This document shows positions 35,799 through 44,829 of a stretch of 64,000 nucleotides of DNA, one piece after another. Within the stretch, counting starts at the first letter, position 1; each line of letters begins with the position of its first letter. Source of the DNA: VAZQ01 sp963821505 (GTDB taxonomy: Bacteria > Pseudomonadota > Alphaproteobacteria > Rhizobiales > Xanthobacteraceae); assembly GCA_963821505.1 (NCBI GenBank), contig CAWGEH010000010.1, forward strand, positions 62,001 through 126,000. Reading direction: 5' to 3'. Position numbers and translations under genes: made by a program. The notes beneath the pieces are model-generated. The model was not told the origin of the DNA and did not search any database. It saw only the letters and a list, made by a program, of their open reading frames with translations.

Positions 35799-36674
35799 AT
35801 GAAAATCCATCCCGGCGTGGCACTGGGTGCGCGGATCGAGGGCGTGGACCTCGCCCAGCCGGTCGCCGACGCCGTATTCAGGCAGATCCTGCGGGCGCTT
35901 GGCGAGCACGGCGTGCTGTGCTTCCCGCGGCAGCGGCTCGAGACGGAGCAATTCGCCCGCTTCGGGCGCATGTTCGGCGAGCTCGAGATCAACGTCGCCA
36001 ATCAATTCCACGAGCCCGGCTTTTCCGAGGTTATGGTGCTGTCCAACATGACGAAAGACGGCAAGCCGATCGGGCTCGCCGATGCCGGACAGGGTTGGCA
36101 CACCGACATGTCCTACAGCCGCGAGATCGCGCTCGCCAACGTGCTCCATGCCATCAAGGTACCGATGCGCGACGGCCGACCGCTGGGCGACACCCAGTTC
36201 CGCAACATGCAGGCGGCCTACGACGACCTTTCGGCCGATCTCAAGGCCCGGCTCAAAGGATGCACGGCCACGCACGACTTCGCCAAGTTCTGGGACATGA
36301 TGCGCGCGCGACCCGGCTCGCAGCGCGCGGCGCTGACCACCGAGCAGCGCGCCAAGAAGCCGCCGGTGTCGCAGCCGATCTTTCGCACCCACCCGATCAC
36401 CGGCCGCACGGTTCTCTACTGCAACCCCGGCTATGCCACGCGCATCGACGGAATGCCCGGGGCCGAAAGCGAGGAATTGCTCCAGTACCTCTTCAGGCAC
36501 CAGGAGCAGGAAAAATATTTCCACGCGCACAAATGGACCGAGGGGGACGTGCTGATGTGGGACAACATCGGCACCGTGCACAATGCGGTCGCCGACTACC
36601 GACCGGACGAGCCGCGCTACATGCGTCGCGTGCAGGTCATGGCAACCAGGGACTACGCCCGTCTCGCTGCCTGA
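35799..36674 (+). CDS. TauD/TfdA family Fe(II)/2-oxoglutarate dioxygenase
   Basis: 291 residues. The iron triad begins His101-x-Asp103 in WHTDMSY and ends with a His in TVHNAV; the 2-oxoglutarate arginine is in DEPRYMRRV. This is the TauD/TfdA fold, which hydroxylates sulfonates or other substrates and splits the product. It begins a plus-strand run with a receptor, ATPase and permease of the sulfonate/nitrate type, so taurine, an alkanesulfonate or a similar compound is a reasonable guess. The exact substrate cannot be read. Confidence 0.85.
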   Translation: MKIHPGVALGARIEGVDLAQPVADAVFRQILRALGEHGVLCFPRQRLETEQFARFGRMFGELEINVANQFHEPGFSEVMVLSNMTKDGKPIGLADAGQGWHTDMSYSREIALANVLHAIKVPMRDGRPLGDTQFRNMQAAYDDLSADLKARLKGCTATHDFAKFWDMMRARPGSQRAALTTEQRAKKPPVSQPIFRTHPITGRTVLYCNPGYATRIDGMPGAESEELLQYLFRHQEQEKYFHAHKWTEGDVLMWDNIGTVHNAVADYRPDEPRYMRRVQVMATRDYARLAA

Positions 36675-36697
36675 AGAGAAGTGAGGGAGGGAACGCA

Positions 36698-37726
36698 ATG
36701 CGTCCAGCAGGGCGGGCAATTCGGCTGCCGGCGGTTTCGATGCTGACCGGGACAGCGCTGATGGTCCTTGCGGGCACGGCGGCTGCGCAGCCGGTCGAAC
36801 TGCGCATCGCACGCCAGTTCTCCATGGGCTACCTGCAGTTCAACGTCATGGAGAAGCGGCACCTTCTCGAAAAGCATGCCAAGGCCGCCGGAGTTCCCGA
36901 GCTGAAAGTGGTGTGGGCGACCTTCAACAGCCCGGCGGCGATGAACGATGCGCTGCTGTCCGGCTCGATCGATATCGTTTCCGGCGGCGTGCCCGGCCTG
37001 CTGACGATCTGGGCGCGGACGCACGGCACCGCCAATGCCGTCAAGGGCATTGCCGCATTTTCATCTCAGCCGATCCTGCTCAACACGCGCAATCCCAATA
37101 TCAAGAGCATCACGGACTTCACCGACAAGGACAAGATCGCGCTGCCGGCCGTCAAGGTTTCCGTGCAGGCCATGATGCTGCAGATGGCGGCGGCCAAGCA
37201 GTGGGGACAAGCCAATTTCGCCAAACTCGATCCGCTCACGGTGGGCATGTCGCCGCCGGACGCCACCATCGCGCTGTTGAGCGCCGCCTCCGAGATCGCC
37301 AGCGTCTTCAGCGTGCCGCCGTTCCAGTACCAGCAGCTCGAAAGCCCGGGCATCCACACCGTGCTGAGCTCGACCGAGGTGTTTGGCGGCCCGCACACGT
37401 TCACCGTGGCGTGGACCTCGAGCCAGTTCCACGACAAGAATCCCGCGCTCTACAAGGCGCTGGTCGACGCCTTCCAGGAAGCGACGCAGATGCTCAACGA
37501 GGACGTGAAGCCGGCGTCGCAATATTGGATCGATGACGTCAAATCGAAATTGACGGTCGAGAAGGTCGCCGCGATCGCCTCCGGCAAGCAGGTGAAATGG
37601 ACGATGGCGCCGGAGAGCACGATGAAATACGCGGAGTTCATGCACGCGGTCGGCTCGATCAAGATCAAGCCGGCGAGCTGGAAGGACTTGTTCTTCCCGG
37701 AGGTGCACGGGCTCCCCGGCAGCTAG
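36698..37726 (+). CDS. NMT1/SsuA-like ABC transporter substrate-binding protein
   Basis: 342 residues; GGGAGGGA precedes the ATG. The leader ends near GTAAAQPV. The mature part follows the same plan as the orphan receptor at 29828 (DIVSGGVPGLLTIWART; VQAMMLQMAAAKQW). The stop codon lies inside the first arm of a palindrome. With the next ATPase and permease it forms a complete importer of the SsuABC/TauABC class. Confidence 0.87.
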   Translation: MRPAGRAIRLPAVSMLTGTALMVLAGTAAAQPVELRIARQFSMGYLQFNVMEKRHLLEKHAKAAGVPELKVVWATFNSPAAMNDALLSGSIDIVSGGVPGLLTIWARTHGTANAVKGIAAFSSQPILLNTRNPNIKSITDFTDKDKIALPAVKVSVQAMMLQMAAAKQWGQANFAKLDPLTVGMSPPDATIALLSAASEIASVFSVPPFQYQQLESPGIHTVLSSTEVFGGPHTFTVAWTSSQFHDKNPALYKALVDAFQEATQMLNEDVKPASQYWIDDVKSKLTVEKVAAIASGKQVKWTMAPESTMKYAEFMHAVGSIKIKPASWKDLFFPEVHGLPGS

Positions 37727-37800
37727 TGCCCCGAACCCGAAGTTCGCGCACATCGCGCGGCAAGTTCAATCGCGAACTTCGGGTTCAAAAGGGGCACTAG
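37723..37800. repeat. Long palindrome between receptor and ATPase genes
   Basis: CTAGTGCCCC at the left pairs with GGGGCACTAG at the right, and the inner arms GAACCCGAAGTTCGCG and CGCGAACTTCGGGTTC also match, giving about 26 paired positions. The first arm covers the stop of the receptor gene. Confidence 0.75.
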
Positions 37801-37812
37801 AATCATAGAGTT

Positions 37813-37890
37813 GCTGGTGGTCCTTCAATTCCGAAGTTCGCATCGTAACGTGCCGCGCGCGCTGGCGAACTTCGGAATCGGACCACTAGC
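37813..37890. repeat. Second long palindrome, adjacent to the first
   Basis: GCTGGTGGTCC pairs with GGACCACTAGC, and inner CCGAAGTTCGC with GCGAACTTCGG. Twelve bases separate it from the previous palindrome. The pair probably shapes processing of the receptor-to-transporter transcript or marks a repeat family; which is unknown. Confidence 0.7.
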
Positions 37891-37949
37891 TGAGGGACGG
37901 CGAAGGGAGGCGTCGCGCAAGCGGCGATGCCGGAAGGGCCGACACCGCG

Positions 37950-38750
37950 ATGAACGCTCCATCCAGCCCCGCGCCCGTGCTGCAGGTGCAAGGGGTAACC
38001 TTGCAATACCGGACCGAGAAGCATCTCGTCACCGCCACCTATCGCGTCAGCTTCGACGTTCACGGTGCGGATCGATTTGTCCTGCTCGGACCTTCCGGAT
38101 GCGGCAAGTCCACCCTGCTCAAGGCGGTGGGCGGCTACATGGCGCCGACCGAGGGAAGCATGCGGCTCAAGGGGCTGCCGATCCGCGAGCCGGGCGCCGA
38201 CCGCGTCTTCGTGTTCCAGGAGTTCGATCAGCTGCTGCCCTGGAAAACGGTCAAGCAGAACGTGATTTTCGCGCTCGAATCCTCGGGCAAGATGCGCGGC
38301 AAGGCCGCCCAGGCTCAGGCGACGCGCTACATCGACAAGGTCAACCTGACCAAGTTCGCGGACTCCTATCCGCACACGCTCTCAGGCGGCATGAAGCAGC
38401 GCGTTGCCATAGCGCGGGCGCTGGCGATGGAGCCGGACGTATTGCTGATGGACGAGCCGTTCGCGGCGCTCGATGCGCTGACGCGGCGCAGGATGCAGGA
38501 CGAGCTGCTGCAATTGTGGGCCGATACGCGCTTCACGATGCTGTTCGTGACGCACTCGATTCCGGAGGCCGTGCTGATCGGCAACCGCATCCTGCTGCTC
38601 TCGCCGCACCCGGGCCAGGTCAAGGGCGAGCTCAACAGCGACGGCAGCGATCCGACCGACCCGGCGAGCGGGCGCAAGCTGTCCGACCGCATTCACGAGA
38701 TGCTGTTTGCCGACCGCATCGAGGAGCAGGAGGTCGTCCGCCATGGTTGA
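37950..38750 (+). CDS. ABC transporter ATP-binding protein, SsuB/TauB type
   Basis: 266 residues. Walker A is GPSGCGKST at about 47-55, the signature LSGGMKQRVAIARAL, and Walker B VLLMDEPFAALD, followed by the switch His in FVTHSIPEA. This is the nitrate/sulfonate/taurine ATPase class. Its stop overlaps the permease start by eight bases. It powers import of the ligand of the preceding receptor. Confidence 0.9.
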   Translation: MNAPSSPAPVLQVQGVTLQYRTEKHLVTATYRVSFDVHGADRFVLLGPSGCGKSTLLKAVGGYMAPTEGSMRLKGLPIREPGADRVFVFQEFDQLLPWKTVKQNVIFALESSGKMRGKAAQAQATRYIDKVNLTKFADSYPHTLSGGMKQRVAIARALAMEPDVLLMDEPFAALDALTRRRMQDELLQLWADTRFTMLFVTHSIPEAVLIGNRILLLSPHPGQVKGELNSDGSDPTDPASGRKLSDRIHEMLFADRIEEQEVVRHG

Positions 38751-39642
38751 CAGCCCCACGACCGCGACGCGGCGTTTCGCGGTGCCGCCGCCGCGGCCGG
38801 AATATCTGCGCGACGTCGTCGCCAGCGGCGACATCGGCGTGGTGCAGAAGCCGCTGACGCTCTGGCAGCGACTGGTGAATCAGGCCTGGCTGAGAAAGGC
38901 GTTCATTCTCGTGGTCATCGCCGTCGCCTGGCAGCTCTACGCCCGCGCGCTCAACAACCCGCTGCTGGTGCCGACGTTCACGGCCACGATCGAAGCGTTT
39001 CAGACCAGCATGATGAACGGCGATCTCCCGCAGAAGGTGGCGAACTCGGTGCTGCTGCTGCTGAAGGGCTACGCCATCGGGCTGGCCTTGGCCATGGTTT
39101 TAACCGCGCTGGCCATGATGTCCCGGCTCGGCAACGATCTCTTGGAAACCTTGACGTCGGCGTTCAACCCATTGCCCGCCATCGCGTTGCTGCCGCTCGC
39201 CCTGATCTGGTTCGGGCTGGGCGATATCTCCATCATCTTCGTGCTGGTGCACTCGGTGCTGTGGGCGGTCGCGCTCAACACCCATTCGGGGTTCAGATCG
39301 GTTTCGAACACGCTGCGCATGGTCGGGCGCAACTATGGCCTCAAAGGCCCGCGCTACATCGCGAAGATCCTGATCCCGGCCGCATTCCCCTCGATTCTCA
39401 CGGGGCTCAAGATCGGCTGGGCCTTTGCCTGGCGCACGTTGATCGCGGCGGAACTGGTGTTCGGGGTCTCGTCCGGCAAGGGCGGGCTCGGCTGGTACAT
39501 CTATGAGAACAAGAACATGCTCGACATTCCCGCGGTCTTCGCGGGCCTGCTTACCGTGATCCTGATCGGACTGATCGTGGAAAATTTCATTTTCCGCAAC
39601 ATCGAGGCCGTGACCGTGCGCCGCTGGGGCATGCAGTCCTAG
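38743..39642 (+). CDS. ABC transporter permease, SsuC/TauC type
   Basis: 299 residues from the ATG at 38743, inside the end of the ATPase gene; an ATG at 38707 would add unrelated residues. Six spans and the conserved EAA-like coupling loop (TLRMVGRNYGLKGPRYIAKI) mark it as a BPD_transp_1 permease. The stop TAG overlaps the right copy of the 106-bp repeat, which may act as terminator. Confidence 0.9.
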   Translation: MVDSPTTATRRFAVPPPRPEYLRDVVASGDIGVVQKPLTLWQRLVNQAWLRKAFILVVIAVAWQLYARALNNPLLVPTFTATIEAFQTSMMNGDLPQKVANSVLLLLKGYAIGLALAMVLTALAMMSRLGNDLLETLTSAFNPLPAIALLPLALIWFGLGDISIIFVLVHSVLWAVALNTHSGFRSVSNTLRMVGRNYGLKGPRYIAKILIPAAFPSILTGLKIGWAFAWRTLIAAELVFGVSSGKGGLGWYIYENKNMLDIPAVFAGLLTVILIGLIVENFIFRNIEAVTVRRWGMQS

Positions 39643-39745
39643 CGCATGTTCCGGAAAAGTGGGAACCGGTTTTCCGAACAGAACATGCGCAAAATCGAAG
39701 AATCTAGAGCGCATCACGATTCGATCCAATCGGGATGCGCTCTAG
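39639..39745 (-). repeat. 106-bp double-hairpin repeat, right copy, inverted
   Basis: Same sequence as 35656-35761 but in reverse orientation. It overlaps the permease stop codon. Together the copies enclose 4.0 kb holding the dioxygenase and transporter genes. Confidence 0.8.
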
Positions 39746-39880
39746 TCACCAGCGTGCTTCTCATAGGGTCGTGAAGTCGGTCGCGGACCTGCCGCCGGCG
39801 CCTGTATCTTTCCGATGTTACAGCCGGCATAATCCCAATCTCGTCAGCACCCGGTCGATGAGCATCAGAGGGTGAACACC

Positions 39881-40916
39881 ATGCGCTTCATGGAATTTGG
39901 AACTCTTGCGCGGGCGGTCGGTGTCGCCGGCGCGTTCATCGTATCGCTGGTACTATCGCTCAATGCCGTGCAGGCCGCTGACGACAAGGCTTACGTGATG
40001 AAGATTACGCTTCCAGCACTGAATGACCCGAGTCACCTATTCGCCAAAAATTACGCCGCTGCACTCGAGCGGGATTCAGGCGGCCGCATCAAGGTGGAGA
40101 TCTATCCGGCGAGCCAACTGGGTTCGATCCCGCGCCAGATCGAAGGCACGCAATTCGGCGCGATCCAATGTGCGATAATGCCGCCGGAGTTTTTCGTTGG
40201 CGTAGACGAGCGCTTCGAAGTGCTACCTGCGCCCGGCCTTGTTAGCTCCATGGAGCATGGACAGCGCCTTGCCGCCGATCCGGCAGTGCAGAAGCTGGTA
40301 CTCGGCCTAGGCGCGGACAAGGGGCTACATGGCGTCGCGCTCTTCATGAACGCGCCGTCCTCGGTGATCGCAAAAAAGCCGATCCGCCACCTCGCTGACT
40401 TCAAGGGGAAGAAGATCCGCATCTTTGCCTCGCAGTTCCAATTTGCGTCGTTCGAGCGGCTCGGAGCGACGCCGGTGGCGATGACCCTGGGCGATGTCAT
40501 GGTGGCGATCCAGCAGGGTACCATCGACGGTGCAGTCGGCGGCATTGTCGTCTTCACGCCGATGCACTTTCAGGACGCGGCAAGATACGTGACCGAGACC
40601 GGCCAACCCGCCGTCTTCGTTGTCGTCGAGATCAGCAAGAAGTGGTACGAAATCACTACCGAGCGATCTTCGACTGATCGTCGACCGCGATGCCGCCGCG
40701 GAGTCGGTGGCGATCAATTCCAAGTCGATCGATATCGTCAACAAGGCGCGGAAAGGCTGGACCGATAGTGGCGGCGAATTGATCAGCCTGCCGCCCGATG
40801 AGCAATCGACGCTGCTCAAAACTCTGGCGAGCGTCGGCGAAGACGTCTCGAAGGCGAAGCCGAAACTCAGCGCTGCTTATCACGTGCTGACCGAGGCGGC
40901 GCAGCGAACACGATAG
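39881..40916 (+). pseudogene. TRAP transporter DctP-type solute receptor, frameshifted
   Basis: The first 257 residues (leader ending VQAADDKAY; body with PALNDPSHLFAKNYAAALE, IYPASQLGSIPRQIEGTQ, and GTIDGAVGGIVVF) and the last about 88 residues (SLPSDLRLIVDRDAAAE onward) form one normal-length DctP protein. They lie in different frames. An extra A in the GAAA run at 40649-40652 accounts for the break: removing it restores WYE-SLPSDL. The restored protein would have 344 residues. No DctQ or DctM gene is adjacent. Start taken at 39881 (AGAGGGTG upstream). Confidence 0.8.
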
Positions 40917-41308
40917 GCATCGGAGACAGCCGAAGCGATTTCGCGTCCCGGATGGCCAGGCCGCAAGCCTCGGAAAGTTGGGCCAGACCTGCAATTCCAG
41001 AGTTTGAATCCTATGCGGCGTCATTCCGGGGCGAGGCCGAGGGCCGAGCGCCCGGGAATGACCGGTTGATTCGAAGTTGCATCACGGATGAGAGCGGTTT
41101 CATGGAAGCGATGCGCCAGACCTGGTCGCGCACGCCTTCGACCGGCTGACCGCTCCGCCGCGAAAGATCGGCTCCGCGCACCGTCACCGGTCTCCGAGAT
41201 GCGCCCGGCGACCGACTCGATCGCGTCATTTCGCGTGAATGTGCGAACTATCTCGCCGACGCCGGATGTGTTCCACTCGTTCGGGATTCGCCCCGAGCCC
41301 GGATCGCC
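40917..41308. other. Intergenic stretch with one palindrome
   Basis: About 390 bases without a supported gene. A palindrome occupies 41020-41062 (arms GTCATTCCGGG and CCCGGGAATGAC), a common intergenic repeat type in Hyphomicrobiales. Confidence 0.5.
41020..41062. repeat. Intergenic palindrome
   Basis: Arms GTCATTCCGGG and CCCGGGAATGAC separated by about 20 bases. It could act as the terminator of the broken receptor gene or just be a dispersed repeat. Confidence 0.6.
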
Positions 41309-42550
41309 ATGCCCGCCGCCGACGCTTCGTCCACGCGCCTGACGCGCCACCGCTCGTTCGTGCTGTTCTGGTGCGCGCGGACTTTCACCAACGGCGCCTT
41401 CATGATGCAGGGCGTGGCGGTCGGCTGGCAGATCTACGAGCTCACCAACGATCCGTTCGACCTCGGCCTGGTCGGGCTCGTGCAGTTCGTGCCGTTGGTG
41501 ACCTTGTCGGTGGTCATCGGCCAGGTCGCGGACCTGTTCGATCGCCGGGTCGTCGCCGCCACCTGTCAGGTCGCCAAAGCGCTGGCGGCGCTCGCGCTGG
41601 CGGTCGGCACCGCGCGCGGCTCGCTCAACCGCGACGTGATGCTGGCCATTCTGTTCGTGTCCGGCACGGCGCGCGCCTTCGAGATGCCGACCATCCATGC
41701 GCTGGTGCCGGGGATCGTGCCGATGACGCTCCTGCCGCGCGCCATCGCCGCCTCCGCGACCGCGCAGCAGACCGCCGTCATCTGCGGACCGTCGATCGGC
41801 GGGCTGTTGTACACGCTCAGCCCCACCGCGGTGTACGCGACCTGCACCGCGGTCTTCATCGCGGCCAGCGTGTTGATCAGCCTGGTCCACATCACGCCGC
41901 GCAGCGAAGAGCGCAAGCCGATCAGCATGCAGACGCTGTTCGCCGGATTCAGCTACATCCGCACGCGTCCGATCCTGCTGGGCGCCATCTCGCTCGACCT
42001 CTTCGCCGTCCTGCTCGGCGGGGTGACGGCGCTGTTGCCGATCTATGCCCGCGACATCCTGCAGGCCGGGCCGTGGGCGCTCGGCCTGCTGCGCTCGGCG
42101 CCGGCGGTCGGGGCGCTGACGATATCGGTCGTGCTGACGCGCCGCGCGATCTCCGGCAGCGCCGGACGCATCATGTTCGCCGCGGTCGGAATGTTCGGGG
42201 CGGCGAGCCTGCTGTTCGGGCTGTCGACCTCGGTCGTGCTGTCGTTCCTCGCGCTCGTGATCTACGGTGCGTCCGACGCGGTCAGCGTGGTCATCCGTCA
42301 ATCGCTGGTGCAGCTGCGCACCCCCTATGACATGCTCGGCCGGGTGATGGCGGTCAATTCCATGTTCACCGGCTCCTCGGGCTCGCTCGGCGAATTTCGC
42401 GCCGGCACGGTCGCCGCCTGGCTCGGCGCGGTCCCGTCCGCGTTGTTCGGCGGCCTCGGCGCGATCGCGGTGATGCTGATCTGGATGTGGGCGTTCCCGC
42501 AACTGCGCGGCGTCGACAAATTGACGCCCGAACCGGGGTCCGCGCCGTGA
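41309..42550 (+). CDS. MFS transporter, EntS/MFS_3-like
   Basis: 413 residues with about 11-12 spans. The loop 2-3 motif is IGQVADLFDRRVV, a variant of the MFS A-motif, and the N-terminal WCARTFTNGAFMMQGVAVGW is typical of MFS_3 (enterobactin/macrolide exporters). The stop TGA overlaps the GTG start of the next gene, so the two are coupled. Export of a small molecule is inferred; the substrate is unknown. Confidence 0.85.
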   Translation: MPAADASSTRLTRHRSFVLFWCARTFTNGAFMMQGVAVGWQIYELTNDPFDLGLVGLVQFVPLVTLSVVIGQVADLFDRRVVAATCQVAKALAALALAVGTARGSLNRDVMLAILFVSGTARAFEMPTIHALVPGIVPMTLLPRAIAASATAQQTAVICGPSIGGLLYTLSPTAVYATCTAVFIAASVLISLVHITPRSEERKPISMQTLFAGFSYIRTRPILLGAISLDLFAVLLGGVTALLPIYARDILQAGPWALGLLRSAPAVGALTISVVLTRRAISGSAGRIMFAAVGMFGAASLLFGLSTSVVLSFLALVIYGASDAVSVVIRQSLVQLRTPYDMLGRVMAVNSMFTGSSGSLGEFRAGTVAAWLGAVPSALFGGLGAIAVMLIWMWAFPQLRGVDKLTPEPGSAP

Positions 42551-43230
42551 GTGCCGAGAGCGAACCCGGTTCGAACCAAACCAAGTCGAACCAAACCAAG
42601 TCGAAAGCAGCCAGTTCGAACGAATCCGGCTCGGACGATCAGGCTCGACGATCGGATCGCGACGAGGATCCGGGCTATAGCTACAAGCCCTCGCTCATGG
42701 GCGCGGCCTGGGAGTTCCGCCTGCGGCCGGACGCGCTCGAATGGTGGGCGGGCCGGCATCACGGCCGCATCGCCTATAGCGGCATCATCCGCGTCCGGCT
42801 GTCGTTTCGCCCGGTAACCATGCAGTCGCGGCGCTTCGTCACCGAGATTTGGGGACCCGGCAGTCCACGGCTTTCGATCGCCTCGACGTCGTGGCGCTCG
42901 CTGGTGGAGCAGGCGACGCAAGATGAGGCCTATGGCGCATTCGTCCGCGAGCTCAACCGGCGCATCGCCGCCGCCGGCGCCGCCGCTTCGTTCGAGACCG
43001 GTACGCCGGCCATCCTCTATTGGCCGGGGCTTGCCGTGTTCGCGGGCGTCGCACTGGCGCTGGCAGTGCTTACCGTGCAGGCGCTGCGGATCGGCGCCTA
43101 TGCGGGCGCTGCTCTCGTCGGCGCATTTTTCGGCGTGTTCGTCTGGCAGAGCGGCAGCTACTTCCAGCGCAACCGGCCTGGCCGCTATCGGCCGCAGGCG
43201 CTGCCCAAGCTTCTGGTGCCGGACGGATAG
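42547..43230 (+). CDS. Membrane protein with disordered repeat N-terminus
   Basis: 227 residues from the GTG at 42547, coupled to the MFS gene. The N-terminus is a low-complexity Ser/Asn/Lys stretch built on a 15-bp tandem repeat (SNQTK repeated), then a soluble domain (GAAWEFRLRPDALEWW; IRVRLSFRPVTMQSRRF) and two spans near the C-terminus. I do not recognise a named family beyond conserved hypothetical. Coupling suggests it assists the exporter. Confidence 0.65.
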   Translation: MSAESEPGSNQTKSNQTKSKAASSNESGSDDQARRSDRDEDPGYSYKPSLMGAAWEFRLRPDALEWWAGRHHGRIAYSGIIRVRLSFRPVTMQSRRFVTEIWGPGSPRLSIASTSWRSLVEQATQDEAYGAFVRELNRRIAAAGAAASFETGTPAILYWPGLAVFAGVALALAVLTVQALRIGAYAGAALVGAFFGVFVWQSGSYFQRNRPGRYRPQALPKLLVPDG

Positions 43231-43390
43231 GGCGGATGTGCACGAGCGACGCCTCGCGCCCGGGCTTCGGGTCCTTCTGCGCCCGACCCGCAGGAGCGCA
43301 ACAGCGCGCCGCATCTCGATCGCGCGCTTAAGCGGCCCCTCGACGGGATGGATCGCGATGGTGAGCGCGGTTGCGGACGCGAACGGCCGC

Positions 43391-43825
43391 TCAGTTCCGC
43401 ACCACCAGCACCGAGCAGTTGGCGTAGCGCACCACGTGGCCGGCGTTGGAGCCGAGGAAATAGGTGCGCATGGCGTGGCGGTGCGGCCGGTGCGAGCTCA
43501 TGACGATGAGATCGGCCTGGATGGTGTTCGCCTCCTCCAGAATCTCCTGGTAGATGCCGCCCTGGCGCACGGTCGCCGACGCGCGTGCGGCGGGAAGGCC
43601 GGTCTCCCTGACGATGATGGTGAGCGCGTCCTCCGACGCCTTGCGCTGCTGCACCTCGAAATCGGGCGGCACGTATTCGGCGAGCATCACCGGCGTGAGC
43701 GGCAGCACGTTGATGAACCGGATCGTGGCTTCCGATGGGCCAGCCATCATCAAGGCGGTCGCCACCGCGGGCTTGGCAAGTTCCTGATCGGCGAGGTCGA
43801 TGGGAACCAGGATTTTCCTGTACAT
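43391..43825 (-). CDS. Universal stress protein, UspA family
   Basis: 144 residues from the ATG at 43825. It begins MYRKILVPIDLAD, and the C-terminal motif LIVMSSHRPHRHAMRTYFLG followed by VVRYANCSVLVV is the UspA nucleotide-binding end (the usual G-x2-G-x9-G-S/T motif is modified, with FLGSNAGHVV). It may bind ATP and dampens stress damage. The longer frame to 43894 adds an unlikely tail. Confidence 0.88.
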   Translation of the reverse strand: MYRKILVPIDLADQELAKPAVATALMMAGPSEATIRFINVLPLTPVMLAEYVPPDFEVQQRKASEDALTIIVRETGLPAARASATVRQGGIYQEILEEANTIQADLIVMSSHRPHRHAMRTYFLGSNAGHVVRYANCSVLVVRN

Positions 43826-43970
43826 GGCACCGTCCCTCTCTGGCTTGCCTTTCCGGCATATTGCCACGCTTACGGGCGAAGCGTGAGTGCGCAAGGCGCC
43901 GATACCAGCGGGCGCAATGACGCAGCCGAGCCCACACGCGCTTGTTCGCCGGCGCGAGCGGGGGCAGGCG

Positions 43971-44162
43971 CCCCAAGCGCGCTCTCGCTTGCGCGAATGG
44001 GCCAGGCCCCAAGCGCGCTCTTGCCTGCGCGAATAGGGCAGGCCCCAAGCGCGCTTTCGCTTGCGCGAATGGGGCAGGCCCCAAGCGCGCTCTTGCCTGC
44101 GCGAATAGGGCAGGCCCCAAGCGCGCTTTCGCTTGCGCGAATGGGGCAGGCCCCAAGCGCGC
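43971..44162 (+). repeat. 36-bp tandem repeat, alternating A and B units
   Basis: Five full units from 43971, 44007, 44043, 44079 and 44115, each starting CCCCAAGCGCGCT, then a partial unit. Units 2 and 4 are identical and units 3 and 5 are identical, with unit 1 a variant of 3, so the true period is 72 bp. There are no spacers, so it is not a CRISPR array. It keeps all frames open on both strands and ends at the sixA stop codon. Confidence 0.9.
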
Positions 44163-44689
44163 TAGACCCGATCGGCGGCCGCCAGCGAGCGGGGGCTGAC
44201 GAAACGCTCGAGCCGTCCGCCGTGCGGGTGCAGTTTGCGCCAGTCTCTCCCGGCGAAGTCGATCACGGCGAGACCGGAGGTCGGCAATCCTTCGTTGAGG
44301 CGTTCGCGGGCCTCGACATCGCCCGAGGCAATCAACAGCCGGGCGACATCGTGCAGCCCGGGATTGTGCCCGACGACCAGCAGCGCGCGCACCGCCGGCG
44401 CGGTCGTCCGCACGAGCGCGAGGATGGCGTCGCTGCGGGCGTCGTAGAGACGATCCTCGTAGGTCACCCGCGGCGTCGCCGCCAGCGCCGCCGCCACGCG
44501 GTCCCACGTCTCCCGCGTGCGCGCCGCGGTCGAGACCAGGACGAGATTCGGGATGAGGCCATGACGCGCCATGTAAGCGCCGACCACCGGCGCATCGTTT
44601 CGGCCGCGCGCATTGAGTTGGCGCTCGTGGTCGCGCAGGCCGGGCTCGGCTTTTTCCGATTTGGCGTGGCGAAGCAACATCAGGCGCAT
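44162..44689 (-). CDS. sixA: SixA-type phosphohistidine phosphatase
   Basis: 175 residues, start taken at the ATG at 44689. The catalytic RHG-type motif is LMLLRHAKSE, and the second His is in VVGHNPGLHD; both fit the SixA branch of histidine phosphatases, which remove phosphate from phosphohistidine in signalling or phosphotransfer proteins. The last codons are SLAAADRV and the stop falls in the final partial unit of the 36-bp repeat. Confidence 0.85.
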   Translation of the reverse strand: MRLMLLRHAKSEKAEPGLRDHERQLNARGRNDAPVVGAYMARHGLIPNLVLVSTAARTRETWDRVAAALAATPRVTYEDRLYDARSDAILALVRTTAPAVRALLVVGHNPGLHDVARLLIASGDVEARERLNEGLPTSGLAVIDFAGRDWRKLHPHGGRLERFVSPRSLAAADRV

Positions 44690-44724
44690 GGCGACCAGCA
44701 TCGATTTCAGCGCTTGGCATTTTA

Positions 44725-44829
44725 GAGCGAAATCGCGTCACATTGAACCCGCGATTTCGCTCCAGACACTTGCCCGATCGCACGATCCCATTCGAAAAGT
44801 CTGCACCTTTCCGGGATCATGCTTTAGCA
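44725..44829. repeat. Palindromic intergenic repeat upstream of sixA
   Basis: First hairpin GAGCGAAATCGCG with CGCGATTTCGCTC (44725-44762), then a weaker second one around GATCCC/GGGATC ending near AGCATG. The two-hairpin layout resembles the 106-bp repeats but the sequence differs. Confidence 0.6.

Noticed and set aside
43971..44162. Possible CRISPR array
   Set aside because: The 36-bp units are directly adjacent with no spacers and alternate between two versions; there are no cas genes.
43185..44783. Minus-strand frame that includes the tandem repeat as ARLGPAPFAQ-type repeats
   Set aside because: It overlaps SixA and the universal stress protein in other frames; the repeat keeps frames open because it is a multiple of three.
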